A stretch of 64,000 nucleotides of DNA from Ruegeria arenilitoris (lineage in GTDB: Bacteria; Pseudomonadota; Alphaproteobacteria; Rhodobacterales; Rhodobacteraceae). Position numbers and translations under genes: made by a program. Positions 1 through 8,520 of this stretch are shown one piece after another. The notes under the pieces are model-generated. The model saw nothing but the letters and a program-made list of their open reading frames with translations. It made no database searches and was not told where the DNA came from. The stretch lies in NCBI RefSeq assembly GCF_013035315.1, contig NZ_WQHP01000009.1, positions 98,789 through 162,788 on the forward strand, written 5' to 3'. The first letter of the stretch is position 1. Each line of letters begins with the position of its first letter.

Positions 1-1
1 T

Positions 2-328
2 GGCCTGTTGCTGAACCGGTTCCGGTGGGAGGACAAAGACGCCGCAACGCGCCGCGACCGCCCGTTCGAGCGGGTGCAATCGGTTCTGGTGTTCGACTCA
101 GTGTTGTCTGTGGCCAGCCAGGGCGTTGACCGCAGCGACAAGGATATGGTGATGTCCCTGTTATCGGTCGATTTCGAACCCGGCGAAGACGGCGCGGGCG
201 AGATCACGCTGACCTTGGCGGGCGATGGTGCAATTCGTCTGTCCATCGAGGCACTGGATGTCACCCTTAAAGATGTGACCCGGCCCTATCAGGCCCCATC
301 AGGTCACGCCCCGCACCATCCAGAATAA
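2..328 (+). CDS. DUF2948 family protein (5' end outside window)
   Basis: The reading frame is open from the window edge to a TAA, so only the C-terminal ~108 residues are present. The visible part contains the string LLNRFRWED, then a VQSVLVFDSV strand and a long acidic loop before LTLAGDGAIRL. These features are typical, from memory, of the small DUF2948 proteins encoded immediately before hisD in Rhodobacteraceae. Biochemical function is unknown. The position ahead of hisD supports the call. The internal TTG at base 8 is not a plausible start because the frame continues upstream. Confidence 0.75.
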   Translation, partial: GLLLNRFRWEDKDAATRRDRPFERVQSVLVFDSVLSVASQGVDRSDKDMVMSLLSVDFEPGEDGAGEITLTLAGDGAIRLSIEALDVTLKDVTRPYQAPSGHAPHHPE

Positions 329-389
329 GCGCGGCATAGCTCAGGCGTTCTCGGCGCCGTCAGCGGGGCTGAGCATCCGCCCCGCGACC

Positions 390-839
390 GTGTTCGACGT
401 TTTTGACCTCAGCCGCATTCTGATCCGGTCGATTACGAAACTGTGTATTGCCGATCATGCGGATGATCCCGAGGTCATCGCTCAGTGGACTGCCAACAAG
501 AACCCGGCGACCATCCGCGGCTGGATCGACGCAGGAGCGCAGATATGGCTGGTCGAACGGGCCGGGCAGCCTGCCGCGGTTGGGGCGCTCGGGCAGGACG
601 GAGACATCACGCTGCTGTACATTGACCCCGATCAGACAGGCGTCGGTGTGGGGCGGGCACTGTTGGAAAAGCTTGAGCAGGAATTGATCAGAGCGGGGTA
701 TGCCGAAGGCCGTCTGGAGGCGACCAAAACAGCGCAGGCGTTTTATGCACGGCATGGCTGGCAGGCGACCGGCGGATGTAGCCAGCGCGCAGAACTGTCC
801 TGTTTGCACATGCGCAAATCGCTGCACCCCCAGCACTGA
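390..839 (+). CDS. GNAT family N-acetyltransferase
   Basis: Predicted small cytoplasmic GNAT acetyltransferase of ~149 residues. The acetyl-CoA pyrophosphate loop is visible as QTGVGVGRALLEKL, after the strand ITLLYIDPDQ. The C-terminal strand-turn FYARHGWQATG is the usual family ending. The substrate cannot be inferred. The GTG at 390 is used as start, but the frame stays open upstream and the peptide read from CTG 369 (LSIRPATVFDVFDL) looks like a complete GNAT N-terminus, so the real start may be further 5' or use a rare codon. It lies between the DUF2948 gene and hisD and is probably an insertion in an otherwise conserved pair. Confidence 0.7.
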   Translation: MFDVFDLSRILIRSITKLCIADHADDPEVIAQWTANKNPATIRGWIDAGAQIWLVERAGQPAAVGALGQDGDITLLYIDPDQTGVGVGRALLEKLEQELIRAGYAEGRLEATKTAQAFYARHGWQATGGCSQRAELSCLHMRKSLHPQH

Positions 840-899
840 GGGTTGAGGCCAGCCCATCCGGGCGATATGTCCCGGTCAAACGCCCCGGAGTGCCAGAAT

Positions 900-2201
900 A
901 TGCCCGTTTTCCTCGACACGACGTCGCCCGAGTTTGAAACCGCTTTCGCCACCTTGCTGTCCGCCAAGCGCGAAGACAGCCCGGATGTGGACGCGGTGGT
1001 GGCCCAGATCATCGAAGATGTGCGGTCCCGGGGCGATGCTGCAGTCATCGAGTTGACGGCCAAGTTCGACCGGTTGGAGCTTACGCCTGCAACACTGGCA
1101 TTCAGTGCGGATGAGATCGCGGCGGCGGTCACGCAGGTCTCAGATGAAGATCGTTCAGCGCTGGAATTGGCCGCTGACCGGATTCGTGCCTATCACGAAA
1201 AGCAGCTGCCAGAGGATCAACAATGGACCGACGCCGCGGGTGCGACACTGGGCTGGCGCTGGTCTGCGGTTTCTGCGGCTGGTCTTTATGTGCCGGGTGG
1301 GTTGGCGTCCTACCCGTCGTCGGTCCTGATGAACGCGATCCCGGCCAAGGTGGCAGGCGTCGAGCGTCTGGCCATCGCGGTACCAACGCCCGACGGGCAG
1401 GTGAACCCTCTGGTTCTGCTGGCCGCACAGCTATCCGGCGTTGATGAAATCTATCGTATCGGCGGTGCGCAGGCGATCGCCGCGTTGGCCTATGGCACCA
1501 ACAGCATTGCGCCCGTGGACAAAATTACTGGCCCCGGGAATGCCTTTGTGGCTGCAGCCAAACGGCGTGTGTTTGGCAAGGTTGGCATAGACATGATCGC
1601 TGGTCCGTCCGAGATTCTGGTGATCGCCGACAAGGACAATGACCCTGACTGGATCGCATTGGACCTGCTCAGCCAGGCAGAGCACGACGAAAGTGCGCAG
1701 TCGATCCTGATCACAGACGACGCGAGTTTTGGCCAGGCTGTTGCCGAAGCGGTCGACATACGGTTGGAAACCCTTCAGCGCCGGGCCATCGCAGGGGCAA
1801 GCTGGCGGGACTTTGGTGCCATCATCGCAGTGCGCGATCTGGACGAGGCTGCAGCGTTGTCAAATCGCATTGCTCCCGAGCACTTGGAGCTTTGCGTGGC
1901 CGACCCCATGGCACTTAGTGCCAAAACCATCCATGCCGGTGCCATCTTTTTGGGCCAGTACACCCCCGAAGCCATTGGCGATTATGTCGGTGGGTCAAAC
2001 CACGTTCTGCCGACGGCGCGTTCGGCGCGGTTCTCTTCGGGTCTGAGCGTGATGGACTTTCTCAAGCGCACAACGCTCAGCCAGATGACCCCCGAAGCGT
2101 TGCGCGCGATAGGCCCAGCCGCCGAAAAGCTGGCACAGTCCGAAAGCCTTGAGGCGCATGGCCTGTCAGTAACAGCGCGATTGAAACGCCTGAACGGCTA
2201 A
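900..2201 (+). CDS. hisD: Histidinol dehydrogenase
   Basis: Catalyses the last two NAD-dependent oxidations of histidine biosynthesis, L-histidinol to L-histidine, in the cytoplasm with one zinc. At 433 residues it has the standard family length. Visible signatures are the GPGNAFVAAAKR loop, GIDMIAGPSEILV, the acid/base pair PEHLEL (Glu-His near residues 327-328) and the GGSNHVLPT segment. The ATG at 900 gives the expected N-terminus MPVFLDTTSPEF; a TTG further upstream at 843 would add an unconserved extension. A second HisD-family gene in this window (42785-44092) belongs to a sulfonate operon and should not be confused with it. Confidence 0.95.
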   Translation: MPVFLDTTSPEFETAFATLLSAKREDSPDVDAVVAQIIEDVRSRGDAAVIELTAKFDRLELTPATLAFSADEIAAAVTQVSDEDRSALELAADRIRAYHEKQLPEDQQWTDAAGATLGWRWSAVSAAGLYVPGGLASYPSSVLMNAIPAKVAGVERLAIAVPTPDGQVNPLVLLAAQLSGVDEIYRIGGAQAIAALAYGTNSIAPVDKITGPGNAFVAAAKRRVFGKVGIDMIAGPSEILVIADKDNDPDWIALDLLSQAEHDESAQSILITDDASFGQAVAEAVDIRLETLQRRAIAGASWRDFGAIIAVRDLDEAAALSNRIAPEHLELCVADPMALSAKTIHAGAIFLGQYTPEAIGDYVGGSNHVLPTARSARFSSGLSVMDFLKRTTLSQMTPEALRAIGPAAEKLAQSESLEAHGLSVTARLKRLNG

Positions 2202-2323
2202 GGAGTTTATGGCCCGCAGGTCACACCTGAGGTGAACCTGAAAGACCGCTAGGCGATTGTGCTTGAACCCGCCTGCCTTTGCCCGTCGCTTTGGCTGCAA
2301 GATTTGGTGCGAAGGAACTGAGC

Positions 2324-3121
2324 TTGGAACGCGTGGCAACCTTGTGGATCGGCAAACGGTTCAGCTTTCTTGAACACCTGTGCCTCAAATCCTTCGCGGA
2401 TGTGGACCAGACGCCCATCGTCTACCACTATGGCGATCTTGAGGATGTCCCTGACTATATCGAGGCCCGCGATGCGCGAGAAATCTTTGACACGCCCGAG
2501 ATCTACCGCGACCCGATCATGCGCTCGGTCGCAGTGCACGCCGATCTGTTTCGCCTGAAACTGATGCAGCAGACCGACTATATCTGGGTGGATGCGGATG
2601 CCTATGCGGTTCGGCCGTTCGAGACCAAGCAAGGTTATCTGTTCCCCAAAGCCAATCTGGCCCGCCAACGCATGATGAACGGTGTTGTGGCCCTGCCCAG
2701 CGACAGTCCGGCCTTGAAGAAGATGTGCGATTTCGCCTTCGACAGCGACCTCGTGCTGTTCTGGTGGTCGGATGACAGAAAGCACGCCTATCGGAATATC
2801 TACGGGCAATCCACTTACTGGAGCCTGCCTTTATCAGCGCTTGGGCCGCCGCTGTTTTTCCACAGCCTTTACGGGACGCCGGAGCATGACATGAGCTTGC
2901 CGAGAGTCGAGCTTTACGCCGTTCCACTCCGGCATCGCGCTTTGTGGAACGAGCCCGACATGTCCAAGCTGGAATTTCTGAATTGGCAAAGCAAAATGTC
3001 GATCCATTTCTTCGGCTCGTGGTTCCGGAGAATCTTCGCCAACAAGGAAATAGCCAAAGGATCGCTGGTCGATACCTTGCTGACCAAACACCGGATCGAC
3101 CCGTCGGATCACTCGCTCTAG
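2324..3121 (+). CDS. Glycosyltransferase-like protein with DXD motif
   Basis: A protein of about 265 residues. The segment YIWVDADAYAVRPF carries a D-x-D metal/nucleotide-sugar motif (Asp90 and Asp92), as in family-32-type and capsular glycosyltransferases. There is no signal peptide or membrane helix, so it probably acts on the cytoplasmic face during surface-glycan assembly. The TTG at 2324 is preferred because GAAGGA lies about eight bases upstream; an earlier TTG at 2279 would add 15 residues without a better ribosome site. It sits between hisD and the UPF0262 gene, which are usually adjacent in this family, so it may be an insertion. Acceptor and donor are unknown. Confidence 0.6.
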   Translation: MERVATLWIGKRFSFLEHLCLKSFADVDQTPIVYHYGDLEDVPDYIEARDAREIFDTPEIYRDPIMRSVAVHADLFRLKLMQQTDYIWVDADAYAVRPFETKQGYLFPKANLARQRMMNGVVALPSDSPALKKMCDFAFDSDLVLFWWSDDRKHAYRNIYGQSTYWSLPLSALGPPLFFHSLYGTPEHDMSLPRVELYAVPLRHRALWNEPDMSKLEFLNWQSKMSIHFFGSWFRRIFANKEIAKGSLVDTLLTKHRIDPSDHSL

Positions 3122-3208
3122 GCCCAGGGCACCGGCAGACCCGGACTGCGTTGCCCAATCAATCCTCTTGCGATAAGTCTGGCCTGACCTGAACGGACGA
3201 AGCTGAGA

Positions 3209-3688
3209 ATGACCCGCATTTCGCATATCGAACTGGACGACCGAAACCTGCCCCCGCCGACCCCCGAGATCGAGCAGGAGCGCAAGGTTGCAATCTATGA
3301 CTTGCTGGAAGAAAACAGCTTTGCGCTGCCTACGCGCGATGATCGTGTTGTACCCGATGGTCCGTACCGGGTGCAGCTGTCAATCCGCGACAAGCGGCTG
3401 GTTTTTGACATAGCCACGGAGGCTGAGGAAAAAGCCGCTGAGTTCCATCTGTCGCTGGGGCCGTTCCGGCAGGTCGTCAAAGACTATTTCCAAATCTGCG
3501 AAAGCTATTTCGACGCGGTGAAAACCCTGCCGCCCAGTCAGATCGAAACCATCGACATGGCGCGTCGTGGCATTCACAACGAAGGCAGCCGCGTTTTGCA
3601 GGAGCGACTTGAAGGTAAGGCCGAGATTGACACAGATACCGCGCGTCGCTTGTTCACGCTAATCTGCGTGCTGCATTTCGGAGGCTGA
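3209..3688 (+). CDS. UPF0262 family protein
   Basis: Small soluble protein of 159 residues matching the UPF0262 family as I recall it: N-terminal ISHIELDDRNLPPPTPEIEQ, a central LSLGPFRQVVKDYFQICESY helix and the GIHNEGSRVLQERL segment. This family is found almost only in Alphaproteobacteria and usually follows hisD. Its role is unknown; ATG at 3209 fits the usual N-terminus. The next gene begins only three bases downstream, so the two are almost certainly cotranscribed. Confidence 0.85.
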   Translation: MTRISHIELDDRNLPPPTPEIEQERKVAIYDLLEENSFALPTRDDRVVPDGPYRVQLSIRDKRLVFDIATEAEEKAAEFHLSLGPFRQVVKDYFQICESYFDAVKTLPPSQIETIDMARRGIHNEGSRVLQERLEGKAEIDTDTARRLFTLICVLHFGG

Positions 3689-3691
3689 CGC

Positions 3692-4150
3692 GTGAAGCCT
3701 TTGCCGCAGTCGGTCCTGTTTTGTTGCGACCATAACGCGGTTCGGTCTCCTATGGCCGAAGGTCTCATGAAGAAATTCTATGGCACCGGGACTTATGTGC
3801 AGTCGGCAGGTGTTCATAATGATCTAGAAATCGACGGCTTTTGTATCGCTGTTTGCCAAGAGGTCGGTGTCGAGCTGTCCCGTCACCGTTCCCGCTCGTT
3901 CGACGAAATGCAGGAATGGGGCGACGATCTCAGCTCGTTTGATCTGATCGTTGCCTTGTCACCCGCCAGTCAGCGTCGGGCGTTGGAACTGACAAGGATT
4001 TTCCATCTGGATGTCGATTATTGGCCAATAATGGACCCTACTGGGATGGGCGAGACACGAACGGATAAGCTAACCCACTACCGACAGACCCGCGATCAGA
4101 TCATTCAGCATCTGCGAGACAGGTGGGGCGAACCAACGGAGGGGACATGA
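3692..4150 (+). CDS. Low-molecular-weight protein-tyrosine-phosphatase-like protein
   Basis: Small (152 aa) phosphatase/arsenate-reductase-fold protein. The P-loop C-x5-R-S is seen as CDHNAVRS, with nucleophile Cys12 and Arg18, and a DPTGMG loop supplies the likely general-acid Asp. Such proteins hydrolyse low-Mr phosphotyrosine or reduce arsenate; this one lies in the conserved UPF0262-to-infA block rather than an ars operon, so a housekeeping phosphatase role is more likely. Translation starts with GTG at 3692, three bases after the UPF0262 stop. Its stop overlaps the next ATG by four bases, suggesting translational coupling. Confidence 0.8.
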   Translation: MKPLPQSVLFCCDHNAVRSPMAEGLMKKFYGTGTYVQSAGVHNDLEIDGFCIAVCQEVGVELSRHRSRSFDEMQEWGDDLSSFDLIVALSPASQRRALELTRIFHLDVDYWPIMDPTGMGETRTDKLTHYRQTRDQIIQHLRDRWGEPTEGT

Positions 4151-4545
4151 GCGAGACCGTCAAAACCTATTTCACTGCCTTCAACGCCGGCGATGTCCAC
4201 GGCATGCTGGCTTGCCTGTCCGATGACGTGGCCCACCACGTGAACGAAGGCCAGATACGCATCGGCATAGACCAATTCGCTGCGTTTTGCGCGCATATGA
4301 ACCGCTGCTACAAGGAACATCTGACCGATATCGTGGTGTTCGAAGCCGAAAACGGTACCCGCGCAGCGGCTGAGTTCGTCGTGAACGGAACCTATCTGCA
4401 AACCGACGAGGGCCTGCCCGAAGCGCATGGGCAGACCTATCGCCTGCCTGCCGGGTCGTTCTTTGACCTGAAGGACGGCAAGATCACTCGTGTCACGACG
4501 TTCTATAACCTTGCGGACTGGACCAAGCAGGTTTCAAATGGCTGA
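4147..4545 (+). CDS. NTF2/SnoaL-like protein (ketosteroid-isomerase-related)
   Basis: A 132-residue cone-shaped NTF2-like fold is indicated by the opening VKTYFTAFNAGDVHGMLACL, a DDVAHHVNEG loop and a C-terminal strand FFDLKDGKITRVTTFYNL. These proteins bind small hydrophobic or metabolite ligands and some are isomerases or cyclases, but catalytic specificity cannot be read here. The ATG at 4147 overlaps the phosphatase stop (ATGA) and is better than the in-frame start at 4123. The following GNAT gene starts inside its last codons, so phosphatase, NTF2-like protein and acetyltransferase form a tight unit. Confidence 0.75.
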   Translation: MSETVKTYFTAFNAGDVHGMLACLSDDVAHHVNEGQIRIGIDQFAAFCAHMNRCYKEHLTDIVVFEAENGTRAAAEFVVNGTYLQTDEGLPEAHGQTYRLPAGSFFDLKDGKITRVTTFYNLADWTKQVSNG

Positions 4546-5131
4546 GGTCACCGCCGTCCGCCCCTTGGTCGGAGCGGCTCTGGCAGAGGCTTTGGATGAT
4601 GTGGCGCGCCTGCGGATCGAGGTGTTTCGGGCTTGGCCGTACCTTTACGATGGCGACCTGGAATACGAACGCAAATACCTGCAGTCTTACCGCGATAGCG
4701 ACAAGGCTATTGTGGTCGGAGCCTTTGACAGCGACCGCCTGATCGGAGCTTCGACCGGCGCGCCACTGGTTGACCATGCCGACGATTTTGCAGCTGCGTT
4801 CGAAGGGTCAGGGCTGGACTTGTCCGAGATATTCTATTGCGCCGAATCCGTCCTGCTGTCCGACTATCGCGGCCAAGGCGTTGGTCACACTTTCTTTGAT
4901 CTGCGCGAGGCTTATGCCCGCGAGCTTGGATTTAAGAAAAGCGCGTTTTGCGGGGTGCAGCGCTCAGCCGATCACCCGCTGCGTCCAGAAAACTATCGTC
5001 CTCTGGACGCCTTCTGGCGGTCGCGGGGTTATGAGCCACTTACGGGCGTATTTGCCGAGTTTTTGTGGAAGGATATCGGAGAGCAGGGCGAGACGCGGAA
5101 GCCTCTGCAATTCTGGATTCGCGATCTGTGA
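4538..5131 (+). CDS. GNAT family N-acetyltransferase
   Basis: About 197 residues with the GNAT acetyl-CoA loop YRGQGVGHTFFDLRE, preceded by the strand FYCAESVLLSDYRG. The C-terminal half, PLDAFWRSRGYEPL, carries the late family helix. The first half has conserved aromatic residues (FRAWPYLYDG) that may shape the acceptor pocket. The ATG at 4538 overlaps the NTF2-like gene by eight bases, indicating coupled translation. The substrate is unknown. About 180 bases follow before the next gene. Confidence 0.75.
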   Translation: MAEVTAVRPLVGAALAEALDDVARLRIEVFRAWPYLYDGDLEYERKYLQSYRDSDKAIVVGAFDSDRLIGASTGAPLVDHADDFAAAFEGSGLDLSEIFYCAESVLLSDYRGQGVGHTFFDLREAYARELGFKKSAFCGVQRSADHPLRPENYRPLDAFWRSRGYEPLTGVFAEFLWKDIGEQGETRKPLQFWIRDL

Positions 5132-5258
5132 CGCTGCTCTGTTGAGAATCTCTCTGAATTATAGCGCGATCCAGAGACACGCTGAACTCAGCGGTTTCCC
5201 CGCCGGTATCATCTCTGAGGTCACAACGACTATCGACCCGACGACTGCCGGTTGATTG

Positions 5259-5272
5259 GCGCTGTACAGCGC
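5259..5272. promoter_or_regulatory. 14-bp perfect palindrome upstream of the nitrilase-family gene
   Basis: The 14 bases GCGCTGTACAGCGC are fully self-complementary and lie about 40 bases before the ATG at 5310. With no loop they cannot form a hairpin, so a dimeric regulator site is the natural reading. No cognate regulator is adjacent, and short GC-rich palindromes can arise by chance. Confidence 0.3.
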
Positions 5273-5309
5273 GCAGTATCCCCGACTATTGTCTGGTGAT
5301 TTTGACTGA

Positions 5310-6200
5310 ATGAGGATGCCGCCTGTGAAAGTCGCCACCGCCGCCTACAACCTCGATTGGCTCGACAGCTGGGGCCAGTACGAGGACAAACTGGACCGCT
5401 GGGTCTCGGACGCGGCGGGGCAGGGTGCCGAGTTGCTGGTGTTTCCGGAATACGGCGCGATGGAGCTGTCGACACTGGACGGAACTGAGGTTGCAGGTGA
5501 TCTGGAACGTTCGATCCGCGCGGTGTCTGACAGGATGGAGGACGTGCAGGCCTTGCATGCACGCTTGGCGCAGGCCCACAAAACGCACATTCTGGGCGCA
5601 TCCGCCCCGGTTGTGGATGGTCCCGGTCAACCGGTAAATCGCGCCGTTCTGTATGCACCGGATGGCCGTCAGGACCATCAGGACAAACAGATCATGACCC
5701 GGTTTGAACGTGAAGACTGGGACATCGCCGCTGGCGGTCCGCTAAAATTGTTCGACACAGCGCTTGGCAAAATCGGTGTGTTGATCTGTTACGACAGCGA
5801 GTTTCCTCTGCTGGGTCGGGCGTTGCGGGATGCGGATTTCATCCTCGTCCCGTCCTGCACCGAGGCTCTGTCGGGATATTGGCGGGTGCGGATCGGGGCG
5901 ATGTCCAGAGCGTTGGAAAATCAATGCGTTACCATAATGTCGCCGCTTGTGGGCAACAACGAATGGTCTCAGGCTGTAGACATGAATACCGGAACAGGCG
6001 GTGTCTTTGGCCCGCCGGACAAGGGATTCCCGGCAACCGGAGTACTGGCAGAAGGCACTTTGAATCAGCCGGGTTGGACCTATGCCGAGGTCGATCGGGC
6101 AGCCATCGCCAACGTGCGCGCGGACGGCCAGGTCCTTAACCGAACCCACTGGGACGAGCAGTTACCCCGAGTCGATTCGGTCACATTATCCGCCCTTTAG
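5310..6200 (+). CDS. Carbon-nitrogen hydrolase (nitrilase superfamily)
   Basis: A 296-residue protein with the complete nitrilase-superfamily triad: Glu47 in LLVFPEYGAM, Lys126 in QDHQDKQIMTRFE and Cys160 in GVLICYDSEFPLL. These enzymes hydrolyse non-peptide C-N bonds (amides, nitriles or carbamoyl compounds) via a thioester on the Cys. The sequence is closer to the amidase/omega-amidase branches than to true nitrilases, but the substrate cannot be assigned. No signal peptide is visible. It is separated from the GNAT gene by ~180 bases holding a 14-bp palindrome and probably has its own promoter. Confidence 0.85.
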   Translation: MRMPPVKVATAAYNLDWLDSWGQYEDKLDRWVSDAAGQGAELLVFPEYGAMELSTLDGTEVAGDLERSIRAVSDRMEDVQALHARLAQAHKTHILGASAPVVDGPGQPVNRAVLYAPDGRQDHQDKQIMTRFEREDWDIAAGGPLKLFDTALGKIGVLICYDSEFPLLGRALRDADFILVPSCTEALSGYWRVRIGAMSRALENQCVTIMSPLVGNNEWSQAVDMNTGTGGVFGPPDKGFPATGVLAEGTLNQPGWTYAEVDRAAIANVRADGQVLNRTHWDEQLPRVDSVTLSAL

Positions 6201-6251
6201 GTGATTCCGCCCTTGAAATAAGGCCGAAATAGGCTCATTTAAGCGCACATC

Positions 6252-6268
6252 CCCGCAGATTCTGCGGG
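6252..6268. promoter_or_regulatory. 17-bp inverted repeat upstream of infA
   Basis: CCCGCAGA and TCTGCGGG are perfect inverted repeats separated by one base, ending 23 bases before the infA start codon. As RNA this would give a six-base-pair stem with a five-base loop close to the ribosome-binding site; as DNA it could be an operator. No T-run follows, so it is not an intrinsic terminator. Confidence 0.4.
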
Positions 6269-6291
6269 TGCAACGTAATGATGGAGACAAC

Positions 6292-6510
6292 ATGGCCAAG
6301 GAAGATACGCTCGAATTTCCCGGTGTCGTGAAGGAACTCCTGCCTAATGCGACGTTTCGGGTCGAGCTGGAAAACGGCCATGAGATCATCGCACATACGG
6401 CAGGCAAGATGCGCAAAAACCGCATCCGTGTTCTGGCCGGCGACAAGGTTCAGGTCGAGATGACCCCCTATGATCTGACCAAGGGTCGGATCAACTACCG
6501 CTTCAAGTAA
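6292..6510 (+). CDS. infA: Translation initiation factor IF-1
   Basis: A 72-residue S1-like OB-fold protein that occupies the ribosomal A site during initiation. The sequence begins [20 protein letters not shown] and ends in the conserved GRINYRFK. The ATG at 6292 gives exactly the family length; GGAGA lies just upstream. An upstream in-frame start at 6268 would add eight unconserved residues. maf follows 11 bases after the stop, and the order infA-maf-rng-yacG is a typical Rhodobacteraceae housekeeping unit. Confidence 0.97.
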   Translation: MAKEDTLEFPGVVKELLPNATFRVELENGHEIIAHTAGKMRKNRIRVLAGDKVQVEMTPYDLTKGRINYRFK

Positions 6511-6521
6511 CGCCTGCCGAA

Positions 6522-7100
6522 ATGGCGTTTATCTTAGGATCGGGCAGCCCAAGGCGGCTGGACCTGTTGGCCCAGCTTGGCGTGCAGCCCGATGCAATTC
6601 GCGCGCCCGACATCGACGAAACGCCTTTGAAAGGCGAGTTGCCGGTGCCCTATTGCAGCCGCATCACGCGCGCAAAAGTTCAGGCAGTTCAAGCCGATAG
6701 CAATGACGTTACCCTGTGCGCGGATACCACCGTGGCGCTCGGTCGTCGCATCCTAGGCAAACCCGAAGACGCAGGACAAGCCGCAGAGTTCCTGCATGCT
6801 CTTTCTGGTCGGCGGCACCGCGTGATCACCTCGGTCGCAGTTCGGCGCGGGGATCGGGTGCTGCAGCGTGATGTGGTTTCTAAGGTCAAGGTCAAGCGCC
6901 TGTCAGACGCTGAGATCAACGCCTATCTGGCGACCGGAGACTGGCAAGGCAAAGCAGGGGCCTATGCTATTCAAGGCCCGGCCGGAGCTTTCATTCCGTG
7001 GATTTCCGGCTCGTTCACCGGCATCGTGGGCTTACCTCTGTCTGAAACCGCCGCCCTTTTGCAAGGCATCGGCTATCCCCTGTATCGTGAGGCATCATGA
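6522..7100 (+). CDS. maf: Maf-like nucleoside triphosphate pyrophosphatase
   Basis: House-cleaning pyrophosphatase of 192 residues that hydrolyses non-canonical or selected NTPs to NMPs. Seen in order: the N-terminal [13 protein letters not shown] loop, [10 protein letters not shown], the CADTTVALG catalytic Asp region, LGKPED, and the late [16 protein letters not shown] segment. All match the Maf family. Its last four bases overlap the rng start, so the two are translationally coupled. Confidence 0.93.
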   Translation: MAFILGSGSPRRLDLLAQLGVQPDAIRAPDIDETPLKGELPVPYCSRITRAKVQAVQADSNDVTLCADTTVALGRRILGKPEDAGQAAEFLHALSGRRHRVITSVAVRRGDRVLQRDVVSKVKVKRLSDAEINAYLATGDWQGKAGAYAIQGPAGAFIPWISGSFTGIVGLPLSETAALLQGIGYPLYREAS

Positions 7101-8119
7101 AGGGTCGCACCATCGTTCTGGACCGCATCGAAAACCGCGAAGCCGCGGCGCTTATGGTCGACGGTCAGTTGGATGATTTCCTGATCGCGGCTGATGCACC
7201 CGCGCCGGGTACGATATACCGCGCGCGCGCGGACCGGCCGGTCAAAGGTCAGGGTGGTATGTTCCTGACCACGCCCGACGGACCGGCCTTTCTGCGGCAG
7301 GTTAAAGGATTGGCCCCGGGCGCGCTGATGCTGGTTCAGGTGACCGGTTACGCCGAACCCGGAAAAGCGTTGCCGGTGACGGATCGCGTTCTGTTCAAAA
7401 GCCGTTATGCAATCATCACGCCCGATGCACCGGGTCTGAATATTTCTCGCTCGATCCGAGATGAGGACGAACGCGACCGCCTGCTTGAAATTGCGCATGA
7501 GAGCATGGAAGGCAGCGATTATGGGCTGATTCTACGCTCGTGCTGTGCTGGCGAAGATGCGGGCGAAATCGCCGATGACATCGGTACGATGCTGGCGCAC
7601 GCAGATCAGGCCCTCAATGACTCCGGAACCGAGCCAGAGATGCTTCTAGAGGGCGACGGCCCCCATGTCCTTGCGTGGCGCGACTGGACCGATCCGGCCG
7701 AGGTTGTGACGCAACCGGGCAGTTTTGAATCCCACGGCGTTCTGGACGCATTGGATGTCGTGCGCGGGGTTTCGGAACCGCTATCCGGCGGCGCGCATCT
7801 GTACATCCAGCCCACCCGCGCTTTGGTTGCCGTGGACGTCAATACCGGGTCGGATACGTCGCTGGCAGCAGGAACCAAGGCGAACTTCGCCTGCGCCAAA
7901 GCTCTGGCGCGTGCCTTACGCGTTCGAGGTTTGGGCGGGCAAATCACCCTGGATCTGGCGCCGATGCCGAAAAAAGACCGCCGAGGGTTCGAATCCGCCC
8001 TGCGCGCCGCTTTTAAGGCTGATTCCATTGAAACCACGCTGGCGGGCTGGACACCGCTGGGTCACTACGAACTGCAACGCAAACGCGGTCGTATCCCATT
8101 GGCTGAGGTGTTGAAATGA
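7097..8119 (+). CDS. rng: Ribonuclease E/G family protein (short form)
   Basis: A 340-residue member of the RNase E/G family, endoribonucleases that process rRNA and mRNA 5' ends. The N-terminal half holds the S1-like RNA-binding region ([20 protein letters not shown]...). The catalytic DNase-I-like part has [12 protein letters not shown] near residue 248, the first conserved Asp, and [12 protein letters not shown] for the second metal-ligand segment. It is much shorter than E. coli RNase G (489 aa) and lacks the CPxCxGxG zinc-link and degradosome tail, a compact form I recall alongside maf and yacG in Rhodobacterales. The cell probably has a full RNase E elsewhere. Confidence 0.85.
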   Translation: MKGRTIVLDRIENREAAALMVDGQLDDFLIAADAPAPGTIYRARADRPVKGQGGMFLTTPDGPAFLRQVKGLAPGALMLVQVTGYAEPGKALPVTDRVLFKSRYAIITPDAPGLNISRSIRDEDERDRLLEIAHESMEGSDYGLILRSCCAGEDAGEIADDIGTMLAHADQALNDSGTEPEMLLEGDGPHVLAWRDWTDPAEVVTQPGSFESHGVLDALDVVRGVSEPLSGGAHLYIQPTRALVAVDVNTGSDTSLAAGTKANFACAKALARALRVRGLGGQITLDLAPMPKKDRRGFESALRAAFKADSIETTLAGWTPLGHYELQRKRGRIPLAEVLK

Positions 8120-8298
8120 GCTGCCCAATCTGCGGAGAAGAGACGATAACCAAGTTCCGCCCTTTCTGTTCGAAACGCTGCGCGGATATCGACTTGGCCA
8201 AGTGGCTGAACGGTTCCTACGCCGTTCCATCGCAGCGCGAAGAGGAGCTGGATGCAGAAGTTTCGGACGTTGAAACAGAGCAATCGCGTCCGCATTGA
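8116..8298 (+). CDS. yacG: DNA gyrase inhibitor YacG (zinc protein)
   Basis: A 60-residue protein with the four-cysteine zinc motif CPICGEE...FCSKRCADIDLAKWL of YacG, which in E. coli binds GyrB and inhibits DNA gyrase. The acidic C-terminal tail is also typical. Its ATG overlaps the rng stop (ATGA). Confidence 0.9.
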   Translation: MSCPICGEETITKFRPFCSKRCADIDLAKWLNGSYAVPSQREEELDAEVSDVETEQSRPH

Positions 8299-8356
8299 AA
8301 AAATGTAAAAAAGCCTCTGGACACTGCCTGTAGCAAGTCATAGAAGGCCTCCACCC

Positions 8357-8372
8357 AACGGCAAACGCCGTT
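8357..8372 (+). other. Small hairpin just upstream of tRNA-Phe
   Basis: AACGGC and GCCGTT pair around an AAAC loop, ending five bases before the tRNA. It may mark the end of the yacG transcript or help tRNA 5' processing; no T-run follows, so it is not a clear terminator. Confidence 0.35.
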
Positions 8373-8377
8373 CCCGT

Positions 8378-8452
8378 GCCCGGGTAGCTCAGGGGTAGAG
8401 CAGTGGATTGAAAATCCTCGTGTCGGTGGTTCGATTCCGCCCCCGGGCACCA
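8378..8452 (+). tRNA. tRNA-Phe (GAA)
   Basis: A complete cloverleaf with encoded CCA. The acceptor stem is GCCCGGG paired to CCCGGGC, with discriminator A at 8449 and CCA at 8450-8452. The D arm reads AGCTCAGGGGTAGAGC, the anticodon loop TTGAAAA gives GAA at 8410-8412, and the T arm contains GGTTCGATTCC. The second base pair of the anticodon stem is a U-U mismatch. Its 3' end was used as an attachment site: the last ten bases are part of the left arm of the inverted repeat around the adjacent integrase. Confidence 0.95.
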
Positions 8453-8520
8453 TTCCCAACAGGTAAGCTACTGTTTCCCTTCAGCTTTAACTGGAGCTGA
8501 CCAAGGGCGTAGTACATGCT
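8443..8520 (+). repeat. Left arm of the integrase inverted repeat
   Basis: 78 bases covering the last ten bases of tRNA-Phe, the 63 bases of integrase leader and the first five bases of the integrase frame. The inner 60 bases match the right arm with a single difference; the outer 18 have three. All four differences are transitions. Confidence 0.9.
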
